A stretch of 64,000 nucleotides of DNA from Rhabdophis nuchalis (taxonomy: Eukaryota; Chordata; Lepidosauria; Squamata; Natricidae), in the NCBI GenBank assembly GCA_039707465.1, contig CM077644.1:148334962-148398961 (forward strand). Direction: 5' to 3'. Positions 18,361 to 29,349 of this stretch are shown here, one piece after another. A program made the position numbers and the translations under genes. Numbering within the stretch: the stretch's first letter is position 1; the number at the start of each line of letters is the position of its first letter. The notes under the pieces are model-generated. The model was not told where the DNA came from. It worked only from the letters and a program-made list of their open reading frames with translations, and made no database searches.

Positions 18361-20550
18361 CAGTGGTTAACAATGCAGTGTGTGGATGTGGGGCTAGGGT
18401 CTGCAACCCCGCAGCTCTGGAGCCACATGTGGTTCTTTCATCCCTTTGCTGTGGCTCCCTGTCACTCAAAATATGCGTCACAACCACCAATGTGCGACAT
18501 CTGCGGCACATGATTTATTGAGGTTTTCAAATGTTTTTCTTGCATGCAGAAATAAAAATTTGTTTTCTCGGTAACAGTTCATTGATTTAATAAATGCAAC
18601 ACACTAGAGTTTTTTATACATAGCATGAAGGTTTAAAAAAAATTATAAATGCAGTGCTATCTTCATTTTAGATGTCAAAAGGGTTTTGTGGCTCCCAGTG
18701 TTTTTCTTATTGTGGGAGATGGGTCCAAATGGCTCTTTGAATGTTTAAGGTTACCCCTGATGTGGGGAGATGCAGACTCCAACCTATTTGTTGGTCTGTT
18801 GATTACTACTAGTAGAATGCACAGAAAGTGATTGGTTTCTGGCCAATGATGCAGTCAAAAAGGTAGGTTCATTTTGGCAGTATAAGGTTTGATTTGGCCA
18901 TGAAATAAATAAATAACCATAGCTTCTGGCATTCTTGAGTCAGCCCCTCAGATCAACAGTTCTACAGGTCTGCTATATATAGCCTTAAGTTGGGGACTGG
19001 ATGTTTTGTGGTAACTAAGAAGGTGACTGGAGACCCCTGAAGAATTTTGCTGTTGTGAGGAAAAAACAGCCATATCTCCTTTTTTCCTTCTTCCTATTTG
19101 ATTAATTGCTGAAATCTAAGGATCAGGCTCAATGCCTCAGCTCTCTTACGTCTCTTACCATTGGGAGACTCATTATTTAGGGGTCTAAAGAGCTTTGATC
19201 TCCCCTTTAGGGTTGATCTTGGATTACCAGGAGACCATTGCAAGCATTAAGAAAAGAATTCTGGGCATGGAATCATGAATTAAACTTGGAAGAATTTTGG
19301 CAAGTGTTGAACTGTGAAATCATAAGGACCATTTAATCCAGCTAGGTTCCTCAAGCAATTCACAGTTATCATCTACAGTTCTTGAGAGCAGATTTGGAAA
19401 AGGCCTCTTGGCAGGGAAAAACTGCCCTTGAAGAGTGCATGATGTTCAGTCAGTGGTTCACATCTGTTGCGAGTCTCATTATTCTTTAAGCTTCTGAATT
19501 TCAGGCTGGCTTGTGGCATATGTAACTTCCTTTTTCCCATTAACCCCATACTAGAAGTAATATCCAACTGAAATATACAGCACATTCAGGTATCAAACAA
19601 TTGCAAAAAAGAGCTTTGCAACATTAAAGACATTGTGCTTTTATAAAAACAAACCACATGATACAAAAATATGAAAATGTCGTATGGTGTTCAATGATTG
19701 TCAAGTATTGTCTAGGAACTTTGATCTCTTCAAATTCAAAATGCAAAGCTCGGTGCTCCCTAAACCTCCGTCTAAGATGCTCACAGTTAATATTTCATTT
19801 GAATGATTAATCTGCTGGTCCCGAGATTTGAAGTGGCAAATAAGCAATTTGGAGAGGTGATGCCATCCCAGCTGGCAGCTTCTGGTTTGCTAATTTAGTA
19901 CTGCAGGGGCAGCACTTGTAATAGATATGTTAATGTATTCCTTTAGAGAACCAGGTTGGTGCTGCATTGGAAGCAGGGAGATCAAGATTCCAGTTTTCCA
20001 TAGAAACCATCTGGGTGACTTTGGGCCAGTACCTCCTTCTCAGCCCTAATCTGCATCAGGCTCTGCAAATAAGCCAGTTGATAAAACCTCTTGTCACATC
20101 ATGCGCTGATAACTTCATTGTAAGAACAAGGTGAGTACAGTGCAAAATAAGAAAATCCTGCTCATTTGTCCATCCATCCATCCATCCAATTTATTGGCCA
20201 CCCATCTTACCACAGGAAACTCTTTATGCAGGACAACACTACGAATGACAACATTAATAAGGTAGTCATTTAGAACTGGATTACTAGAGGTACAGCATCT
20301 CAAATCTCTAACTCAAAAGGATACTACAGAGCAGGCAAGCAAGGATATTAGTGCCATAGTTGTTGGTCTCCTTTGAAGAAGTTGTATCTTTTCTTGGGCT
20401 TGTGATTTCACTTTAAAGAGGCACCAAAGGAATGTTTCTCAAAAACCTCCTTCCACTGCCTCACTAACTCAAGTGCATCTTTCCCCTGGGAATGTACAGC
20501 TACCATATGAACTCAGGGAAAGAAATGGCTTCTTCAAGGAGGCACTGAAT
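18361..20550. other. Unassigned stretch
   Basis: About 2.2 kb without a gene or a repeat I can name. A (CATC)n tract at about 20168-20190 precedes 'caatttattggccaccc', possibly the very end of an L2-like tail. ORFs are short and on both strands. Confidence 0.4.
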
Positions 20551-20556
20551 TTAGCC

Positions 20557-20680
20557 CAGTGTTTTTCAAACTTGGCAACTTTAAGACCTGTGGAGTTTAA
20601 TTCTCCAGCTAGGAGGCTGGCTGGGGGTCTGGGAATTAAAGTCTACACATATAAAAGTTGCTAAATTTGAAGGGGGGGGG
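20557..20680. mobile_element. Fold-back hAT MITE, degenerate
   Basis: 'cagtgtttttcaaacttggcaactttaagac' pairs imperfectly with 'aaagttgctaaatttgaagggg'. This is the same palindrome family as 17040. It ends in a run of G (20671-20681). Confidence 0.6.
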
Positions 20681-20900
20681 GAAATTGCTCTACCCTCTCT
20701 AACTCACCATTTTAGCTTCTGCTCCAAAGCATGGGATATCCCTATAATTTAAATTTAAGCTTGCCCATAGCATTTCTTAACAATCTTTTGCCTCTATCCT
20801 TTCATGCTTCTTTTCTGCCATTAATTTCTACACAGAAATTACAGATTCCATGCTCCAAAACTAAGCCTCTGACACCTACTATCTACATCACAGGTGGTAT

Positions 20901-21085
20901 GCTGCCAGCAGTGGTGGGTTTCAAATTTTTTTAGAACCTACTCTGTAGGTGTGGCCTATTTTGTGGGCGTGGCTTGGCAGTGATGTGACAGGGTGGGAAT
21001 GGCCACCTTTTAAAATGTGGTGAAACTCATTTAACAACGCTCTTGCTTAGCAACCAAAATTTTGGACTCAATTGTGAGGATAAAT

Positions 21086-21143
<58 letters not shown>

Positions 21144-21308
21144 TTCCTTCCTTTACTTTCCTTTTCTTCCCATTGGGTCACTGGCAGCGGCGGGGCAGAT
21201 TTACTTCCAGGTACGCCGGTGGAACCCCCTCTCACCGGTTCTCTAAATTTCACCAACCGGCTCTCGCGAGTAGGTGCAAGCCTGCAGAAACCCACCATTG
21301 GCTGCCAG
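20901..21308. mobile_element. hAT-type MITE (inner) with 8-bp TSD
   Basis: 20909-21300, from CAGTGGTGGGTTTC to GAAACCCACCATTG, with TSD GCTGCCAG at 20901-20908 and 21301-21308. Inside are a piece of a CAGGTAGTCC-family MITE (about 21015-21080, 'ctcatttaacaacgctcttgc') and a (CTTT)n microsatellite. Confidence 0.8.
21086..21155. repeat. (CTTT)n microsatellite
   Basis: About 14 CTTT units followed by CCTT units, inside the inner hAT MITE. On the minus strand it yields a spurious Lys/Glu/Arg repeat frame. Confidence 0.95.
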
Positions 21309-21703
21309 TTTGCACTGGTTTGGGCAAACCGGTAGTGGTGTGGCGCAAGGGTCCGCCCACCCACCCAGACGACATCACAGACCTGCGCATGCGCAGAAGG
21401 TTCTGCACATGCCCAGACATGCCCGGATGCACGTGCTCCTGCTACCGAACCAGTAGCGAAGATAACAGGACACCATTACTGATCTACATATTGTGAAAAT
21501 ATGGCTGATCATTATCTATTAGTCCACAGGATAAGCAGCATTGTCATGGGGAGCAAAATCATTATCATAACTATCCAAGCCCCTTTTCTTCCATCAAAAA
21601 GGTATGTTCTCGGATGCTCCCATATACTTTGGGAATTTTAGAATCTAATTAATGTGGCGTCAGGAAGTGTTCATTTTCCCTTTACAGGTGGTCCCTGACT
21701 TAT

Positions 21704-22036
21704 GGGGAAGCATGGTGGCTCAGCTGTTAAAATGCTCAGCATGTCGGCTGAAAAGCCGGCAGCCCAGGTTTGAGGTCTGAGTCCCACATGATGGGCTGAG
21801 CTCCTGTCCTCACCCCAGCTCCTATCAACCTAGCAATTCAAAAGCATGCAATGCGAGTAGATAAATAGGTAGCACTTTGGTAGGAAGATAATAGTGCTCC
21901 GTTGCATCATGTTTATCATATGACCACAAAAATGTCTTTAGAAAGCACTGGCTAAACGGCCTTGAAACGGAGATGAGCACTGCCCCCTCTGGTCGGTAAT
22001 GACTAGTGGAGTAAAATAGACAGAGATTTCTTTACC
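21704..22036 (+). repeat. tRNA-derived SINE
   Basis: The head 'gcatggtggctcagctgtt' is tRNA-like with a decayed box B region (about 21765-21775). The body 'caacctagcaattcaaaagca' and the tail 'acggagatgagcactgccccc...tcggtaatgactag' match the other SINE copies at 36633, 38746 and 60740. Inserted near the left end of the MITE at 21685. 'cctgactta' / 'cctcaactta' on either side fits a decayed TSD. Confidence 0.8.
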
Positions 22037-22080
22037 TCAACTTACAATCACAATTGTGCCCAAAATTTCCATTGCTAAAC

Positions 22081-22120
22081 AGGACCCTTCGGGGAGAGGG
22101 GGCGGTCTAGAAGTCCAATA

Positions 22121-22200
<80 letters not shown>

Positions 22201-22237
22201 CAACAACAACAACAACAACAATAATAATAATAATAAA
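22081..22237 (+). repeat. L2-like 3' end with expanded (TAA)n
   Basis: 'cccttcggggagagggggcgg' and 'aataaataataa' are the last ~40 bp of an L2-like element, followed by (TAA)n to about 22197, (CAA)n, then (TAA)n again. Inserted within the MITE at 21685-22525. The LINE body is missing. Confidence 0.8.
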
Positions 22238-22527
22238 TGAGTTTTGCTCCTTTTGTAACCTTTTTTAGTCACAGTTGTAAAACAAATCACTGCAGTTGTT
22301 AAGTGAATCATGGGATTGTTAAGTGAATCTGCCTTTGCCCATTGACTTTGTCAGGTGCCAGCTGGGAAGGCAACAAATGGCAATCAAATAAATTCTAAAC
22401 ACCTGGATTTTGATTACGTGACTGTTGAGATGCTACAACCATCCTAAGTGTGAGGACTGGTCATACATCACTGTTGTAACTTTGAACACTTGCTAAACGA
22501 ATGGTTGTAAGACGAGGATTACCTGTA

Positions 22528-23430
22528 TGATTGTTAAAAATACAACTCCACTCTGTTCCTGCTTAAAACATAAGAACAAAAATTATCCCTTTTTATACAT
22601 TTCTTGATGCATTTCCCTTTGAGGCAGACTTTTTTTAGTCTGTTACTATTGTTCCCTGATGGTTTCAAAGAATATAAAATTTTGGTTGATTTTAAATGTG
22701 ATACACTGCTTTTTTTAAAAAAAAACACAACCCAAACTTTTATTTGAAATATACATATAGCGATCTCAAGAGGGACTTTCAAAAGGTTGGGGGAAAGTCT
22801 GTAACTAGAATCAAGGAATATAATATATTGCAGATGTCACGGTGATAGGTGTGGCATTCTATGAATTGCACCAGGGTACAATCGTCAAAGGAGGGTGTTC
22901 ATATGTGTTCTTCAGCCATCTGGATTTTTTTTTTTCTTAGCCTCAAGTCTACGGTAGAATTGCAAAACAAAGGAAGTAACCTGGGATTTGTTTGCCCCAT
23001 AGATGCATCCAGGCTTAACTTTAATGGGCCACAATGATGAGCAAAACTATCCCATGTTGCATTATCAAACAATGAGAAATCAAAGGATATACAAAGAGGT
23101 ATAAACTTCAGATCAGGGAAGCAATGGCCTACAGTGGTGGATAAAGTAGGAGTAGGATTACCCAGGCAGAAAGAGCCAGTCCACAAAGACTTCTCTGCAG
23201 TTTTGGTTTTGCTGTTTCAAAGAAATGGGAAGCATCTGTCACATCTGAGGCTTTCCAAGTTTATGACCTTCTAACCTCCAATTTATGTATCCTCGCCCTC
23301 CATTTGCTAAAAGGGAAGGGAAGCGATTGCCATGCTTCATTAATAGACTGGATATGCTTGTGTGTAACTCTGGGGAGATTTTAAAACGTTGAGCTTTCTT
23401 TGGAAAGCTGGTCTGGAAATGGGCCTCTTG
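22528..23430. other. Unassigned stretch
   Basis: No gene or named repeat is visible. Short A/T homopolymers occur at 22705-22725 and 22926-22936. Confidence 0.4.
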
Positions 23431-23434
23431 GGAG

Positions 23435-23940
23435 ATGGAAAATTTGCCAAAGGAGAGGAGTAAAATTAAAGGATGCTTCCTTCATGAATACCCAGACTTG
23501 TCTACAGATCAGCTAAGACCTGTAAGATTGATCTATGACAATAACAATAACAATAACAATAATAATTCATTGATATCGCTGTTCCTGGAGATGCCAGTCG
23601 AAGAAAAAGAACTAGAAAAAACAATGAAATATCGCGACCTGGCCATCGAAACTACACAGCTATGGATGAAGCATGTCACAGTGACACCCATTGACATCGG
23701 GGCACTTAGCACCATGTCCAAATATTTTACTAAATATATCAGCAAATTGCAGCTTCCTGCAATAACACCAGCGGAACTGCAAAAAACGGCGCTACTTGGA
23801 ACATCTTACATTCTACAAAGATATTTGGTTTATTTATTTGCTGGCAGCAAACTGTATCAACCATTAGCACCAGTCAATAATATTTGCAATGCATTTTTAA
23901 ATGTTCAGTTGGCTGAGTTTCATGTTTTATGAATAAAGTA
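23435..23940 (+). pseudogene. R4/Dong-type LINE C-terminal fragment
   Basis: The frame 23435-23932 reads 'EKELEKTMKYRDLAIETTQLW' and 'VTPIDIGALSTM' ending 'LQKTALLGTSYILQRYL'. This is the C-terminal part of non-LTR elements with a restriction-like endonuclease, as I recall it for R4/Dong/Rex6. The frame begins in unrelated DNA and crosses an (ATAACA)n/(AAT)n stretch (23538-23568) that encodes poly-Asn. The full frame is therefore not a natural protein. The catalytic PD-(D/E)xK part lies upstream and is absent here. Confidence 0.5.
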
Positions 23941-24170
23941 AATAATAATAATAATTGTTGTTGTTAATCTTTGGTGAGATTTACAGCCTTTGGGGCTGAT
24001 TGGTAGCTCAACAGCTTGAGTCCTAACCAAGGACCTAGGAACTGTTAAGGTAACGCTGGAGGATATAAGCTGTTCCAAGTAGGGCGTTTTGTTGTTGTTG
24101 CTGTTGTTGCTGTTGTTGCTGTTGTTGTTGTTGTTGTTGTTGTTATTATTATTATTATTTATATTGTATA
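23938..24170. repeat. Trinucleotide microsatellites
   Basis: (AAT)n at 23942-23955, and (GTTGTTGCT)n/(GTT)n/(ATT)n at 24090-24160, between the two R4-like fragments. Confidence 0.9.
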
Positions 24171-24189
24171 TTTTAAGAAGCTAGTTGGT

Positions 24190-24680
24190 TGATACTTAGG
24201 ATGCTGGTATCAACCATTAGCACCAGTCAGTGGTATTTGTGATGCATTTCTGAATGTTCAGTTGATTGAATTTCATGTTTAATGAAGAAAGTATATAATA
24301 ATAAAAATCAAAATTGAACAAACTGATTACAAAGCTAGACATAATCAAGTTGCTAAATTAATCCACTGGTCATTATGTAAAAAATACAATTTACCTGTAT
24401 CCAGAAAGTCATGGGAACCTTAAGTGGAAAAAGTTATCAAAAATGGGAAAGTGAAGATCTTGTGGGACTTTCAAATACAGAGGGATCATCATTTGGAACA
24501 CAACACGACAGATATCACAATTGTTGAAAACAGAAACATACAATTTATTCATATCGCAGTACTAGGAGACGCCAAAGAAAAAGAACTGGAAAAAAATCAT
24601 GAAATACCGTGACCTAGCCATTGAAACTACACAATTATGGATGAAACATGTAACAGCAAGATCCAGCCAGTCTCCATAAG
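24190..24680 (+). pseudogene. R4/Dong-type LINE endonuclease-domain fragment
   Basis: 24205-24290 repeats the 3' end of the first fragment ('tatcaaccattagcaccagtc'). From about 24310 the frames read 'KARHNQVAKLIHWSLC', then 'KVKILWDFQIQRDHHLEHN', 'TDITIVENRN' and 'EKELEKNHEI'. 'H.RPDI.V' is the expected restriction-like endonuclease core; here it reads HNTTDI, so the Pro-Asp pair is altered. At least one stop (24421) breaks it. Two head-to-tail partial copies of the same family are suggested. Confidence 0.5.
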
Positions 24681-24769
24681 ATGCGCATCTTGTGGCCTGC
24701 CCCACCTGGCACCTCAAATTGCACCCCACTGTGAGCATCTCTCAGTTATGTACAGAGAAAAATAAAAAA

Positions 24770-24930
24770 AATCATACCTTTCATGTGGGCGTGGCTTCGT
24801 GGGGGGTCATGTGACTGAATGGGCGGAGGTGTGAGTGACATCAAGTTGGCCACGCCCATTCAGCCACATGCCCCCCACCTAGCCACAGTCACCAAACTGG
24901 TAGTGAACTTTTTTGAAACCTACCACAGGC
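24770..24930. mobile_element. hAT-type MITE fragment (GTGGTGGG family)
   Basis: 'gtgggcgtggcttcgtgggg' and 'ccaaactggtagtgaac' plus 'gaaacctaccaca' are interior and right-terminal blocks of the family. The left terminus is not recognisable. Confidence 0.55.
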
Positions 24931-25249
24931 AAGCATGATAATAAGAGATAATCCATAGCTCTTCCAGAGTTCTGCAGCACTTGATTGATGGAAATGGGAG
25001 AAGGGAAACCACCTACTCATCCCATAGACCAGGTTCTGTTGGATGTCTAAACAGGCTGGACAAACCTTCCCTCTCTTTTGCCCTACTTCATGTTAGAGAT
25101 TATGACTTGGTGACAGGAAATACACCAATAGTTTTCCTTTACCTGCCCCTGACTAGAGCTATCAAGATGCTAGTCAGTTGCTAGTCTCTCATACCAAGGC
25201 AGTAGAGAAATTGGCTGTTGAGAAAGTGCAAATTTTACTGGTAGACTTT

Positions 25250-25358
<109 letters not shown>

Positions 25359-26945
25359 TAATTTCTTGACCGCTCCCTCTCCCCGTAGGGACTCGGAGCG
25401 GTGCACAGGGAAACTAAAAAACCATAAATATACAATAAATATACAACATCTTAAAAACAAATTAAACCGTACCTGTGCTAAAATACCCATTTTAGACTAA
25501 AATTCCCACTAAACAACTAAAACCCCATAGAGAGAGACTACCCTAGGCCGGCCAAGCAGAAAAGATATGTTTTTAATTTTAGACGGAAGGAGCGGAGGTC
25601 CGTGGTCGTTCTAATGTCGGGGGGAAGGTCATTCCAGAGGGCTGGGCCCGCCACAGAGAGAGCCCTTCCCCTGGGCGTCGCCCGCTGACAAAGTCTAGTG
25701 GACGGCACCCGGAGAAGTCCCTCTCTGTGGGAGCGGATCGGCCGTGAGAATGTATGAGGCAGGATCCGATCCCGCAAATAGCTAGGTCCCGAGCCATGGA
25801 GCGCTTTAAAGATGATGATTAATACTTGAAGCGCACCCGGAAGACGACAGGCAGCCAGTGCAGCTCGCGCAGGAGAGGTGTTACATGGGTAAACCTAGAG
25901 GTACCCAGGATTGCCCGCGCGGCTGCGTTCTGGACCATCTGCAGTCTCCGGGTGCACCTCAAGGGGAGCCCCATGTAGAGAGAGTTACAATAGTCCAGTC
26001 GGGATGTCACGAGAGCATGAGTGACTGTGCGAAGGGCATCCCGATCCAATAGGGGGCGCAACTGGCGAACCAGGCGAACCTGGTAAAACGCCCTCCTAGC
26101 CACGGCTGTCACTTGATCTTCCATGGACAGCCGGGCATCTAGGAGGACACCCAAGTTGCGTGCCCCATCCACAGGGGCAAGATATTCGCCCCCTATGGCC
26201 AGCGATGGAATTAGCTGGTTGAATCGGGCAGCCACTCGGTCTTGGTCGGGTTGAGCCTGAGTCCGTTACTTCCCATCCAGATCCGTACGGCTTCCAGGCA
26301 CTGGCACATCACCGCTACGGCATCGTTGGGGTGGTTTGGGGTAGATATATACAGCTGAGTATCATCAGCGTAGAGATGATACTCTACCCCAAAACCACGG
26401 ATGATCTCACCCAGCGGCTTCATATATGTGTTGAACAGGAGAGGCGAGAGGACCGACCCTTGAGGCACCCCACATGTGAGGGGTCTCGAGGTCGACCTCT
26501 GCTCTCCTGTCAACACAAATTGCGATCGGCCAGAGAGGTAGGAGGAGAACCACCGTAAAACGGTGCCTCCCACCCCCAACCCCCCCAACCGATGCAATAG
26601 GATACCATGGTCGATGGTATCGAAAGCCGCCGAGAGGTCTAATAGGACCAGGATGGAGGAACAACCCCCATCCCTGGCCCTCCAGAGATCATCGACCAAC
26701 GCGACCAATGCCGTCTCGGTGCTATGCCCGGGCCGAAAGCCGGACTGGCGCGGATCTAGATACTCAACTTCCTCCAGGTGACGGCGAAACTGTTGTGCCA
26801 CCACACTCTCAACAACCTTCGCCAGAAAGGGAAGGTTGGAGACGGGACGATAGTTGGTTAATAAAGCTGGATCCAAAGAGGGCTTCTTGAGGAGGGGCCT
26901 CACCATAGCCTCTTTTAGGGAGGCAGGCAACTTAAAAACTGCATG
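25359..26945 (-). pseudogene. L2-like LINE, 5'-truncated, RT and 3' end
   Basis: The minus-strand frame 26930-26211 encodes RT from '[21 protein letters not shown]' through '[20 protein letters not shown]', '[16 protein letters not shown]', '[20 protein letters not shown]' and the YADD box in '[13 protein letters not shown]'. At about 26215-26235 the frame shifts ('NPTKTEWL' continues out of phase) and is picked up by 26235-25819 ('LGVLLDARLSMEDQV', 'SRLDYCNSLYMGLP'). The C-terminal block 'HREGLLRVP' type continues to 25538. Endonuclease domain missing. The RT core is intact, so the copy is fairly young but inactive. Confidence 0.88.
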
Positions 26946-28146
26946 AGGAAAGCATATTGATTCAATGGTCCAGATGGCTTTAAAGCGTTACATTATATTG
27001 GCTCTTAAGGACCTATTGTTTTATATTTCCAGGATTGAGATCTGGCACTGAACAACTAAACTTTGACTGTTCATCAATATCTTACTTTATTCCTATAAAC
27101 ACTTATGAAAAAATCATTCTCAGGACTGAGATTTGGCACTGAACAATTAAGCTTCAGCTGTTCAGCAACATACTTTCCCCCCTATAAATATCACTTATTA
27201 AAACAATCATTCTGTTCCTGGTATATCATTGATTTCAGAATTAGTTGCTCTTTAATCTGTGTTTTATTTCTGGTATTCCTCGCAGCCCAGATACTACTGG
27301 AAGTTGCAGACTCAATGAAAAGATATCTCATTTTCTCTTTCCTCCCTTTTTCAATTCTCTGCTTCCAGCATCTAACTCAATCAAGGCAGTAGCAAAATTC
27401 TTCCTCCAAATCAGGAAGGAACCATCAAGCTTTTCATACCAATAACATTGTAAGTCTTATCAAAGCAGGGATAAATTTAGTCCAAGTGGAAGGGGCCACT
27501 TCTTTTTCTTGACGGAACATCTGCAAACGATCAGCATCAAAATTCCATCTGATTGCTGGACAGCTAAGAAATGCAACTTGAAACATCTGCATGTCAGCTC
27601 TGCAACATTGCAGATCCATCTGCAAAACACATGATGTGCCAGTTGACTGACTTGGTTGAATGGGATGTCAAGGAGAAGAAACAGGGAAAGTTTAATCCTC
27701 TGTATACAGTTTCTTTGTCTCTTTTTACCCCTTCCATTCTCCTTTGGTATTATAACCATGTTCTCAAACAGGGATACAAAAGTAATTAGCTACCTTCTCA
27801 AAAGAGAGGAACGAAGAAAATAAAAATGTAGGGGTTTCTTATTCCAAAGTGGGAAATCATGAGAAAGAGAGAGTCCACCATCTCTGTATTTCTATAGTTA
27901 TATGTGCTATTCCTTGGCAACACTGTTTCTGACACACTCATTGGTTTTATGTTCTTGACTGATATCCGTGAGATTGAAATGGGGGCTGCCTTTTATAACA
28001 CTTTTACCAATAGTGAAAGCTGTCTAGTTGTGTGTGGACTGGGGGGGGGGGGCTGAAAGCATTCACCAGAATCACCAAAATATATAATCCATAATTACTA
28101 AATATTGCTGAGAAAATAACGCCACTGGAGTGTGAGAGACTGCTGT
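26946..28146. other. Unassigned; ~90-bp direct duplication
   Basis: 27033-27118 and 27122-27210 are related ('caggactgagat(t)tggcactgaaca' ... 'ataaacac/tatcacttat' ... 'aaatcattct'). The remaining sequence shows no gene. A run of about 11 G lies at 28041-28051. Confidence 0.45.
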
Positions 28147-28439
28147 GCTTTCGGCAGGGGTGGGTTCCTACAGGTTCACCCTGGCTTGCACGAGCCGGAT
28201 CGTAAAATTTAGCGAGCCGAGGCGATCCGTTTGGACCGGGGACCCGGAAGTAAGTAACTTCCGGAACGCATGGCTCACTCAGTCCATTGCATTTCCCGCC
28301 TCTCCCGCCACCCGCGTGTGAAAGGCCCTGGCAGCTTCATAGACGGGCCATTCAAATTTCGTGCGGAAGCATCCTCCCCCCCCCCAGCAGCGCAAAATTT
28401 AAAAGGCCCGGGCCTTGAAGCTGCCGGTGCCTTTCACTC

Positions 28440-28930
28440 TTGGCGCACATGCAGAGGCTCGGGGGGTGGCTTCACGCAGCTAGCACTAGCTGCGCAAAGC
28501 TGTCCCAACCTCCTCCAGCCGCACCAAGAGTAAAAGCCTCAGGAAGCTTCACATTTAAAAAGTCCTGGCCTTTTACTCTTAGCGCGCCTACAGGGGGTTG
28601 GGGGGGCTTCGCGCAGCTAGTACTAACTGCGCGAAGCCATCCCAACCCCCTCCAGCCGTGCCAAGAGTAAAAGTCTCGGGAAGCTTCAAATTTAAAAAGC
28701 TCTGGCCTTTTACTCTTGGCGCGCCTGCAGGGGATTGGGGGGGGGGGCTTCGCGCAGCTAGTGCTAACTGCGCCAAGCCATCCCAACCCCCTCCAGCCGC
28801 GCCAAGAGTAAAAGCCTTGGGAAGCTTCAAATTTAAAAAGCCCCGGCCTTTTACTCTTAGCGCGCCTGCAGGGGGTTGGTTGGGCTAGTGCTAACTGCGC
28901 GAAGCCGTCCCAACCCCCTCCAGCCGCGCT
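28440..28930. repeat. GC-rich tandem array with internal dyads (unit 137-141 bp)
   Basis: Units start at CCAAGAGTAAAAG (about 28524, 28661, 28802), with partial units at both ends. Each unit contains 'ttcaaatttaaaaag', 'ggccttttactctt', a G-rich/C-rich pair (GGGGGTTGGGG...CCAACCCCC) and a 'gcgcagctagtgctaactgcgc' dyad. Outer blocks at about 28320-28440 and 29005-29115 repeat each other ('agcttcatagacgggcc' / 'agcttcatagatgggcc'). Pro/Ala-rich frames of up to 222 codons on both strands result from this composition. Confidence 0.8.
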
Positions 28931-29349
28931 GGCAGCTTCAAGCCCCAGGCCTTTCTCAACATGGCTAGCGGCATCTCCCGTCGCTGCTAACGTTGAAAAA
29001 GGGGCCAGCAGCTTCATAGATGGGCCCTTTAAATTTCGCGCGCCGGCATCCTTCCTCCCCTCAGCGGTGCGAAATTTAAAGGGCCCTGCTTTGAATGTGC
29101 TGGTGCCTTTCACACGCTGGGGGGGGAGGCTAGCTTTCACAAGGGAAGGCCTTCTTGCGAAAGTCGCGAGCAGGCTTATGCCACAATGGCCAAAAGCCCC
29201 CCAGCTCCCCCCTCTCTCAGCCTCACCTGGCTGGCTGCCTCCCTTCTCCCTCTAGTCAGGTACGTTTACCTGTGTCCTGTTGCCTTGTTGCCTGCCTGCT
29301 CCCTGCTGCATCCATGATCGGAGAGCTGCTGATTCTGCCTCCTGGTAAG

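Larger units (their letters stand above)
20881..21489. mobile_element. hAT-type MITE (outer), split by a same-family copy
   Basis: Outer ends CAGGTGGTATGCTGCCAG (about 20889-20908) and CACCATTACTG (to 21481), with the direct repeat ATCTACAT at 20881-20888 and 21482-21489. Its right body (21309-21481) carries the family's 'caaaccggtagtgg' and 'cgcatgcgcagaag' blocks. The inner copy lies only about 20 bp from the left end. Confidence 0.65.
21685..22525 (+). mobile_element. TIR MITE (CAGGTAGTCC family), split by a SINE and an L2 tail
   Basis: Starts CAGGTGGTCCCTGACTTA after TA, resumes at about 22037 ('ctcaacttacaatcacaatt') after a SINE, is interrupted again at 22080-22237, and ends GACGAGGATTACCTG followed by TA at 22526-22527. 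Terminal inverted repeats and flanking TA are consistent with a Tc1/mariner-type element. Confidence 0.8.

Noticed and set aside
23435..23932. A 165-codon intact host gene
   Set aside because: The middle is an (ATAACA)n run, the N-terminus is unrelated DNA, and only the C-terminal half resembles a LINE.
28472..29140. 222-codon minus-strand frame, Pro/Ala/Lys-rich with ~47-residue repeats
   Set aside because: Caused by the 137-141-bp GC-rich tandem array. Open frames occur on both strands and no domain is seen.
29243..29346. Exon-like segment with acceptor- and donor-like edges as a host exon
   Set aside because: It lies inside a repeat with CAGGGG/CCACTG termini and no coding similarity. 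Kept only as a possible relic exon of the transposon.
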